Of a stretch of 10,917 bases of DNA, positions 6,217-10,917 are shown piece by piece (the first letter of the stretch is position 1; the number at the start of each line of letters is the position of its first letter). Source of the stretch: JAIEPT01 sp038217425 (GTDB taxonomy: Bacteria > Planctomycetota > Planctomycetia > Gemmatales > Gemmataceae); NCBI GenBank assembly GCA_038217425.1, contig JBBQPM010000216.1:1-10917 (forward strand), given 5' to 3'. Position numbers and translations under genes: made by a program. The notes beneath the pieces are model-generated. The model saw only the letters and a program-made list of their open reading frames with translations, did not search any database and was not told the origin of the DNA.

Positions 6217-7023
6217 ATGGCCAGCGTCGGCCTTTCGCAATCCTCGTACCTTTCCCAGATTTGGCGGCTTCGCTATTTCTGGTTCACCCTGGTCTGCAAC
6301 GACATCGTCAATCGATACCGTCGATCGTTCATGGGGGTCGGCTGGTCCTTGCTGCGTCCGCTGTCGATGACATTCGTCTTCTGCATCGTCTTCGGAGCGA
6401 TGTTCAATCAGCCGACCGAAAACTACGCGCCGTTTCTCATGGTCGGCATGTCCGTATGGCAGTACGTTGTCGAATCGCTCACGGGCGGGTGCAACTCGTT
6501 CAGTAACTCGGCCGCGTACATTCGGCAACAAAAAGTTCCGCTCGCCATCTTTCCCCTGCGGCAAGTGCTTTCGAGCGGGTTTCACTTTCTGATCGCACTC
6601 GCCCTCGCCGTCGCGGTCACGATTTATTTTAAAGGGGTTCCGATCACTTGGGCGCTGCTCATGGTGCCGGTCGGGCTGACGCTGCTCTTCTTCTTGTGCT
6701 GGTTCGGCGCGATCGTCGCCGGGCTGATGCAAACGCATTTTCGCGACACGGGCCACATTCTGGAGATCGGCTTACAGATCTTGTTTTATCTGACGCCCAT
6801 CGTGTATAGCCCGACGCTGTTCCCCAATCGGCGGAAGCTGCTGATGATTCTCGAATGGAACCCGATCTACGCCCTGCTGCAAACTATCCGCCAGCCGATC
6901 GTGGAGGGAACCTTGCCGGGCTGGGAACATATGGCGATCGCCGTCGGCTTTGTTGTCTTTACGGGACTCTTCGCCTGGGCGTGTTTGCGTCGGCTCGAGA
7001 AAACTCTCGTTTTTTGGGTGTAA
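6217..7023 (+). CDS. ABC-2 type polysaccharide exporter permease (Wzm-like)
   Basis: A 268-residue integral membrane protein, predicted to be the channel subunit of an ABC exporter moving a lipid-linked polysaccharide across the inner membrane. The N-terminal NDIVNRYRRSFMGVGWSLLRPL (28-49) is the amphipathic motif typical of Wzm/KpsM/TagG-type permeases. About six hydrophobic segments follow at roughly 45-63, 72-92, 119-137, 144-170, 184-203 and 237-257. A polar stretch with HFRDTGH at 174-180 precedes the fifth segment, as usual in the family. The ATG at 6217 is chosen because AAGGA at 6204-6208 sits 8 bp upstream and the protein then begins at the family's normal place; the frame is open back to 6037 without family-like sequence. 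The ATPase gene starts 6 bp after the stop, so they form one transporter operon. The transported glycan is unknown. A teichoic-acid-like or capsule substrate cannot be excluded, though LPS context favours an O-antigen-type glycan. Confidence 0.9.
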   Translation: MASVGLSQSSYLSQIWRLRYFWFTLVCNDIVNRYRRSFMGVGWSLLRPLSMTFVFCIVFGAMFNQPTENYAPFLMVGMSVWQYVVESLTGGCNSFSNSAAYIRQQKVPLAIFPLRQVLSSGFHFLIALALAVAVTIYFKGVPITWALLMVPVGLTLLFFLCWFGAIVAGLMQTHFRDTGHILEIGLQILFYLTPIVYSPTLFPNRRKLLMILEWNPIYALLQTIRQPIVEGTLPGWEHMAIAVGFVVFTGLFAWACLRRLEKTLVFWV

Positions 7024-7029
7024 AACTTC

Positions 7030-7791
7030 ATGGCGCTCATCCAACTCGAAAACGTGAACTTGTCCTACCCGATCAAGGGCAACCACATCACCTTCAAGGA
7101 ATTCATCCTGCGCGGACTCTTCCGCCGGACATTCCAGAAGAAGACGATGGTGCACGCCCTCAAGGACGTCTCGCTCACCATCCGCGACGGCGAACGCGTC
7201 GGCATCATCGGACACAACGGCGCCGGCAAAAGCACGCTCTTGCGCACCATCGCAGGCATCTACCCCGTTGCCGACGGGATCGCGGCGATCGCCGGGGAGA
7301 TCTGCTCTCTCTTCGACATCAACGTCGGCTTCGAAATGGACGCCACCGGCATCCGAAACATCTACTTCCGTTCGTACTTGTACGGAGCGACGACCAAGTC
7401 CGTGGCGCCGCACGTCCCGGGCATCTGCGAGTTCGCCGAACTGGGAGAGTTCATCGATCTCCCCATCAACTGCTACTCTTCCGGCATGCTCATTCGCCTG
7501 GCCTTCGCCATCGCCACCGCCACCAATCCCGAAATCCTACTCATCGACGAATTCTTCGGAGCCGGGGATTTGGCGTTTCAAAAGAAGGCGGAGAAACGCA
7601 TCAAGGATCTGATCGGCTCGGCCCGCATCGTCATCATGGTGGGGCACAATCTCGACTACCTGCGCAAGAATTGCGAACGGATCATCTGGATGCACCACGG
7701 CAGCGTTCGCGCCGACGGCGATCCCAATCAGATCATCGACGCCTACATCGCCGAGTCCGATCCGACCCGGCAAGTCGCCAAGGCGGCGTAA
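7030..7791 (+). CDS. ABC polysaccharide exporter ATP-binding subunit (Wzt-like, short form)
   Basis: A 253-residue cytoplasmic ATPase that pairs with the preceding permease. Motifs: Walker A GHNGAGKST at 61-69, signature YSSGMLIRLAFA at 149-160 (the YSSGM variant typical of Wzt/KpsT/TagH exporters rather than LSGGQ), Walker B EILLIDE at 168-174 with catalytic E174, GAGD D-loop region at 177-180, and switch histidine H206 in VGH. The insert between strand 2 and Walker A (about 14-40) is also typical of this subfamily. The protein ends soon after the ATPase fold, so it lacks the C-terminal carbohydrate-binding domain of Wzt proteins that recognise a chain terminus. The ATG at 7030 follows the permease stop after 6 bp with no clear ribosome site, which suggests coupled translation. 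After its stop a hairpin (7801-7836) occupies the gap to asnB. Confidence 0.92.
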   Translation: MALIQLENVNLSYPIKGNHITFKEFILRGLFRRTFQKKTMVHALKDVSLTIRDGERVGIIGHNGAGKSTLLRTIAGIYPVADGIAAIAGEICSLFDINVGFEMDATGIRNIYFRSYLYGATTKSVAPHVPGICEFAELGEFIDLPINCYSSGMLIRLAFAIATATNPEILLIDEFFGAGDLAFQKKAEKRIKDLIGSARIVIMVGHNLDYLRKNCERIIWMHHGSVRADGDPNQIIDAYIAESDPTRQVAKAA

Positions 7792-7800
7792 CGTCTCGCT

Positions 7801-7836
7801 CCGGAAACGCTACCATAGCCGAATCGGCGTTTCCGG
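7801..7836 (+). repeat. Perfect 10-bp inverted repeat between the ABC ATPase gene and asnB
   Basis: CCGGAAACGC at 7801-7810 pairs perfectly with GCGTTTCCGG at 7827-7836 around a 16-nt loop, 9 bp after the ATPase stop and 22 bp before the asnB ATG. No T-run follows, so an intrinsic terminator is doubtful. It could be a processing or stability hairpin, or a partial attenuator that separates expression of the exporter and asnB. Confidence 0.6.
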
Positions 7837-7858
7837 GAACCTTCGAGACGACCCCCTC

Positions 7859-9673
7859 ATGTGCGGCATCGCAGGCTGGATCGGCTCAAGTCCTCCGGGA
7901 TCAGCGCCCCTCGATTCGCTCGCCCACCGCGGCCCCGACGACTCGGGTTCGCTCGTCGCCGACGACTTCGGCCTGCTCCACCGCCGACTCGCCATTCTCG
8001 ATCTGACCCCCGCCGGCCGACAACCGATGTCCTCGCCCGACGGGCGCGTCCATCTCATCTTCAACGGCGAAATCTATAACTACCGCGAACTTCGTAGCGA
8101 ACTCCCCGGCCCGTTCGTCTCCGCGAGCGACACCGAAGTCCTGCTGCACGCGTATCTCCGCTGGGGACTGGCGTGCTTGTCAAAGTTGGTCGGCATGTTC
8201 GCTCTGGCGCTCGTCGACCTGCGCAGTCGACAACTGGTGTTGGCGCGCGATTTCCTCGGCATCAAGCCTCTCTATTACGCCGTGCCGCCGACCGGTCTGG
8301 CGTTCGCCTCGGAAATCGGGCCGCTGCTCGAGTGGACGCGGGTTCCGCGAACGGCAGATCCGCAGCGGTTGTACGACTACCTGCGCCTGGGTTGGACCGA
8401 CCACGCCGGCGCCACGATGTTTGCGCACGTGCAGCAGGTCCCCGCAGGGCACTCGCTCCAGATCCTGCTCGACGGCAGCGCCCGGACGCTCCAGCGCTGG
8501 TGGTCGCCGCGTCACACGCCGGAGTTGAAGCTGTCGCTGGAAGAATCGGCGCAGCGCGTGCGCGCGACGTTTCTGGAGAATCTGGCGCTGCACCTGCGCA
8601 GCGACGTGCCGATCGGAACGGCGTTATCGGGCGGCATCGATTCGTCGGCGCTGACGTGCGGCATCCGCCATCTCGATCCGCGCGCCGAACTGCACGCCGT
8701 CAGCTACGTCGCCGACGATGCGGAACTGAGCGAGGAACGCTGGATCGACCTGGTTGGCCGGGCGGCCGGCGCGGTCGTCCACAAGGTCCATCCTCAGCCG
8801 GGCGAACTGGTGCGCGATCTCGATCGGCTCATCGACGTGCAAGGGGAGCCGTTCGCCAGCACGAGCCTTTATGCCCAGTACCGCGTCTTCGCGAAGGCAA
8901 GGGAACTCGGACTCAAGGTGATGCTCGACGGCCAGGGCGCGGACGAGCTCTTCGCCGGCTATCGTCTCCACCAGGCAGCTCGGCTCGCCACGCTGTTGCG
9001 CCAGGGGAGTTGGGGCGCCGCCTGGAATTTCGTCCGGCAAACAAACGAGTCGGGTCGGCCCCGGCGGGTGCTGCAAGCGCTGCGGATGTTGATCGCGCCG
9101 ACACCGATCGGCCGCCGACTCGAGTCCGAACGCGTTCCCGTCTGGCTCAACCGCCGATGGCTCCAGCGAGAAGGCGTGACCACACACGGCTGGCCGGGGT
9201 CGCGGTCGCCGACGATGCTGCGCGATCAGCTCGAGCAGTCTCTGACCGCGACGAGTCTGCCGATGCTGTTGCGCTTCGAGGACCGCAACTCGATGGCGTG
9301 GTCGATCGAAAGCCGGGTGCCGTTCCTGACGCCGAGGCTGGCGGAGTTGGCGCTCCGTTTGCCGGAGGAGCACCTGATCGGCGCGGACGGACTAAGTAAA
9401 CGCGTGCTTCGATTGGCGCTCAAGGGGATCGTGCCGGACGAGGTGTTAGAGCGGCGCGACAAGATCGGATTTGCGACGCCGGAGGCGCGCTGGCTAAAGG
9501 AGATCGCGCCCTGGGTCGACGCAACGTTGGCGGACGCGGAACGGCTCGACATCCTCGACGGCTCGGCCCTGCGCGCTCGTTGGCGGCGAATAGTCGCCGG
9601 CGAAATTGCGTACGAGCCGTGCGTCTGGCGCTGGGTCAACGCGATCCGTTGGGCCCAAAGGTTCGACGTTTAG
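7859..9673 (+). CDS. asnB: Asparagine synthetase (glutamine-hydrolysing), AsnB family
   Basis: A 604-residue, two-domain cytosolic enzyme that hydrolyses glutamine and channels ammonia to an adenylylated carboxylate, classically aspartate. The N-terminal class II amidotransferase domain begins MCGIAGW, with Cys2 as nucleophile, then HRGPDDSG at 23-30, HRRLAILDL at 41-49, NGEIYNY at 69-75, SDTEVLLHAY at 90-99 and ARDFLGIKPLYY at 129-140. The synthetase domain has the PP-loop SGGIDSSA at 257-264, LDGQGADELFAGY at 356-368, RFEDRNSMAWSIESRVPFL at 472-490 and KIGFATPEARW at 535-545. All key residues seem intact and the length is normal. The ATG at 7859 is fixed because Cys must follow Met; its ribosome site is weak. 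Placement behind a polysaccharide exporter recalls AsnB-like enzymes of O-antigen loci (such as WbpS) that may amidate sugar carboxylates, so the substrate may be a nucleotide-sugar uronate rather than aspartate. This is inference from context. Confidence 0.93.
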   Translation: MCGIAGWIGSSPPGSAPLDSLAHRGPDDSGSLVADDFGLLHRRLAILDLTPAGRQPMSSPDGRVHLIFNGEIYNYRELRSELPGPFVSASDTEVLLHAYLRWGLACLSKLVGMFALALVDLRSRQLVLARDFLGIKPLYYAVPPTGLAFASEIGPLLEWTRVPRTADPQRLYDYLRLGWTDHAGATMFAHVQQVPAGHSLQILLDGSARTLQRWWSPRHTPELKLSLEESAQRVRATFLENLALHLRSDVPIGTALSGGIDSSALTCGIRHLDPRAELHAVSYVADDAELSEERWIDLVGRAAGAVVHKVHPQPGELVRDLDRLIDVQGEPFASTSLYAQYRVFAKARELGLKVMLDGQGADELFAGYRLHQAARLATLLRQGSWGAAWNFVRQTNESGRPRRVLQALRMLIAPTPIGRRLESERVPVWLNRRWLQREGVTTHGWPGSRSPTMLRDQLEQSLTATSLPMLLRFEDRNSMAWSIESRVPFLTPRLAELALRLPEEHLIGADGLSKRVLRLALKGIVPDEVLERRDKIGFATPEARWLKEIAPWVDATLADAERLDILDGSALRARWRRIVAGEIAYEPCVWRWVNAIRWAQRFDV

Positions 9674-9680
9674 CACCTCT

Positions 9681-10454
9681 TCAATAGGGAAATGTCGGGC
9701 CGAGCGGCGTGTGCGCCAGCTCGATCAGGAATCCCGCAAGCCGCTCGACGATCACGTCCATCAGCGCCCGCCCCTTGTCCGCACTCGCTTCGGCAGGGTT
9801 GCCCAGGCCGGTGTTCGTCGTCACCACGTGCCAGGGACGCGTGATGCTGATCCAACCCTTGTTGATCGCCTCAAGTTTTGTCGGCCGACCGGCGCCGGCG
9901 TCGGCTTGTTCCGGGTGCATCAGCTCCGGAAAGTACGCCAGCCCCAGGCTCGTCTCCATCTCGTCGGCATGTTCGCCCGCATGCGTGAAAATCTGCGCCG
10001 ACGCGTCGCTCACCATGCGGAACCAGTCGCACAGGCACAGGAAGACCTTCGTACGCGGATGGAGTTCCCGCAAGAATGGCTTGAGTTCGTTGCCGCCGTG
10101 GCCATTGAGTAGAACCAACTTCCGAAATCCCCGGCGTTCGAGCGATTCGACGAGGTCGGTGATGAGAGCCAGGAGCGTGGTCGGGCGCACGGAGAGGGCG
10201 AGGGCGCCCGGGATTTCGAAGTAATTGGTGTTGACGCCGAACGGCATGGTCGGCAGAAGGAGCACCTTGGCCCCGGCTTCGTACGCCCGCTGGCAGGCGC
10301 GGTTGCCGATGGCGTCGACCTGGAAGTTATCGGTGCCGTAGGGCATGTGCAGGTTGTGCGGTTCGGTGGCGCCGAAGGGGAGGACGGCGACTTCCCACGG
10401 CTCCTTGGGGAGCGAGAAATGGTTTTGCTCGGCGAGAACCCAGGGGCGCTGCAT
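9681..10454 (-). CDS. Creatininase-family metal-dependent amidohydrolase
   Basis: A 257-residue cytosolic protein of the creatininase/MftE/formamidopyrimidine-deformylase family, which hydrolyses amide bonds with a two-metal centre. Visible are LPFGATEPHNLHMPYGTD at 25-42 (candidate metal ligands E31, H33, D42, with H36 nearby), LLLPTMPFGVN at 65-75, LLNGHGGNE at 115-123 with H119, and HADEMETSL at 162-170 with E167. Length matches the family (about 240-260). The ATG at 10454 is chosen because GAGGGA at 10460-10465 lies 5 bp upstream and the protein then begins at the normal family position; upstream sequence in frame crosses the promoter and a repeat. It stands alone: convergent with asnB (7 bp between stops) and divergent from ptsI. 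Substrate cannot be told from the sequence; creatinine itself is only one possibility. No mycofactocin genes are nearby. Confidence 0.9.
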   Translation of the reverse strand: MQRPWVLAEQNHFSLPKEPWEVAVLPFGATEPHNLHMPYGTDNFQVDAIGNRACQRAYEAGAKVLLLPTMPFGVNTNYFEIPGALALSVRPTTLLALITDLVESLERRGFRKLVLLNGHGGNELKPFLRELHPRTKVFLCLCDWFRMVSDASAQIFTHAGEHADEMETSLGLAYFPELMHPEQADAGAGRPTKLEAINKGWISITRPWHVVTTNTGLGNPAEASADKGRALMDVIVERLAGFLIELAHTPLGPTFPY

Positions 10455-10471
10455 GAGAATCCCTCTTTCCG

Positions 10472-10498
10472 AGCGACGAAATGTACCCGTTCGTCGCT
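10472..10498. repeat. 9-bp inverted repeat in the creatininase-gene leader
   Basis: AGCGACGAA (10472-10480) and TTCGTCGCT (10490-10498) pair perfectly around a 9-nt loop. In the minus-strand transcript the hairpin ends 6 nt upstream of the GAGGGA ribosome site. The neighbouring bases 10499-10514 (GACGCTTCCGGCTCGG on the plus strand) resemble an intergenic repeat I recall from planctomycetes, so the block may be an interspersed element rather than a regulator specific to this gene. Confidence 0.65.
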
Positions 10499-10523
10499 GA
10501 CGCTTCCGGCTCGGTAATCGGAC

Positions 10524-10529
10524 ATTATA
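10524..10529 (-). promoter_or_regulatory. -10 element for the creatininase-family gene
   Basis: A perfect TATAAT occurs on the minus strand (10529-10524). Transcription would begin near 10517, giving a leader of about 63 nt that contains the 10472-10498 hairpin. No good -35 box is visible at 15-19 bp spacing, so an activator or another sigma factor may be needed. Confidence 0.45.
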
Positions 10530-10573
10530 AGGAAGGTTGGGCGAACGATTCGTCGGCGCGGGCGACAATTTGC

Positions 10574-10602
10574 TTGACAGTCCCTCCGAGTTTTTCGATC
10601 CT
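10574..10602 (+). promoter_or_regulatory. Sigma70-type promoter for ptsI, possibly leaderless
   Basis: A perfect TTGACA (10574-10579) is followed after 17 bp by GATCCT (10597-10602), which keeps the key A2, T3 and T6 of the -10 consensus. The expected start point falls at or within a few bases of the ptsI ATG at 10609. There is no ribosome site upstream of that ATG, in keeping with a leaderless mRNA. The weak -10 lowers confidence. Confidence 0.45.
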
Positions 10603-10608
10603 AGTAGC

Positions 10609-10917
10609 ATGGAAATAAAACGCGGGATTGCCGTCTCGAGCGGCGTCGCGATCGGGACGGCCCTGGTGCTCGACACGGAAGGGTATCACATCCCCCAGCG
10701 CTTCGTGGCCAAGGCGTTCCGCGCGGATGAAGTCAACCGGCTGCATGAAGCCCTCGACGCCGCGGCCGTGGACGTTCGTCAGCAGCAGGCGCACATCACC
10801 AAGAAGCTTGGCAAACAGTACGGCGCCGTCTTCGCCGCCCATGCGATGCTCCTGGAAGATCCGGAGCTGATCAAAGAAATCGAGACCATGATTCAGGATT
10901 CGAGCCACTCGGCCGCG
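10609..10917 (+). CDS. ptsI: Phosphoenolpyruvate-protein phosphotransferase (PTS enzyme I), N-terminal part, cut by window end
   Basis: The first 103 residues of enzyme I, which takes phosphate from PEP and passes it to HPr in the cytoplasm. Seen are the N-terminal KRGIAVSSGVAIGTALVL (4-21), typical of the PEP-utilising N-terminal domain, and HAMLLEDPELIKEIE at about 80-94, typical of the first helical HPr-binding region. The frame is open with no stop to the window end, so the gene continues to the right; the phosphorylated histidine (near residue 189 in E. coli) lies outside. The ATG at 10609 gives the family start; no Shine-Dalgarno sequence precedes it. HPr (ptsH), often next to ptsI, is not upstream here, where the divergent creatininase gene lies. 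Another multi-domain PEP-utilising protein starting with the same domain is possible but less likely. Confidence 0.85.
   Translation, partial: MEIKRGIAVSSGVAIGTALVLDTEGYHIPQRFVAKAFRADEVNRLHEALDAAAVDVRQQQAHITKKLGKQYGAVFAAHAMLLEDPELIKEIETMIQDSSHSAA

Noticed and set aside
7801..7836. Rho-independent terminator of the ABC exporter operon
   Set aside because: No T-run follows the hairpin on the plus strand; it is kept only as an inverted repeat.
6855..8006. 383-residue plus-strand open frame
   Set aside because: It is a frame shadow across the permease, ATPase and asnB genes; its sequence is Arg/His-rich without domain features.

Overview
The window reads as a piece of chromosome from a GC-rich, LPS-making Gram-negative bacterium, most likely a planctomycete of the Pirellulales type. 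This placement is inferred from protein style (planctomycete-like LpxK and HldE, a deoxyhypusine-synthase-like protein in a lipid A operon) and from intergenic repeat hairpins resembling ones I recall from planctomycete genomes. No rRNA or other phylogenetic marker is present.

Left half (about 200-6030, minus strand): a lipid A / inner-core LPS operon transcribed right to left. A good sigma70-type promoter (6001-6030) precedes lpxK (TTG start). A deoxyhypusine-synthase-like gene overlaps the lpxK end by 26 bp. Next come hldE (bifunctional ADP-heptose synthesis), waaF (heptosyltransferase) and a WaaP/InaA-type LPS core kinase whose ATG overlaps the waaF stop. Together they phosphorylate the lipid A precursor, make ADP-heptose, add heptose to the core and probably phosphorylate the core. 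The two junctions without tight packing each carry a long, nearly perfect hairpin (3777-3886 and 2169-2225). The operon tail runs into a 91-bp tandem repeat array (1-220) that has copied the last codons of the kinase gene together with small hairpins.

Middle (6217-9673, plus strand): divergent from lpxK is a two-gene ABC-2 polysaccharide-type exporter (Wzm-like permease, then a short Wzt-like ATPase), followed after a 67-bp gap with a hairpin by a glutamine-dependent asparagine synthetase (asnB type). Such trios occur in surface-polysaccharide loci, so the exporter may deliver a glycan that joins the LPS made by the left half. No glycosyltransferase for such a glycan lies in this window.

Right end (9681-10917): a creatininase-family amidohydrolase (minus strand) converges on asnB with only 7 bp between the stop codons. 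It is divergent from the start of ptsI (PTS enzyme I, plus strand, cut by the window end). The 154-bp divergent region holds a perfect TATAAT for the creatininase gene and a TTGACA promoter so close to ptsI that its mRNA may be leaderless.

Nothing here amounts to a clearly new defence or mobile system. The items most worth a second look are the deoxyhypusine-synthase-like protein inside the lipid A operon and the gene-end-capturing tandem hairpin array.
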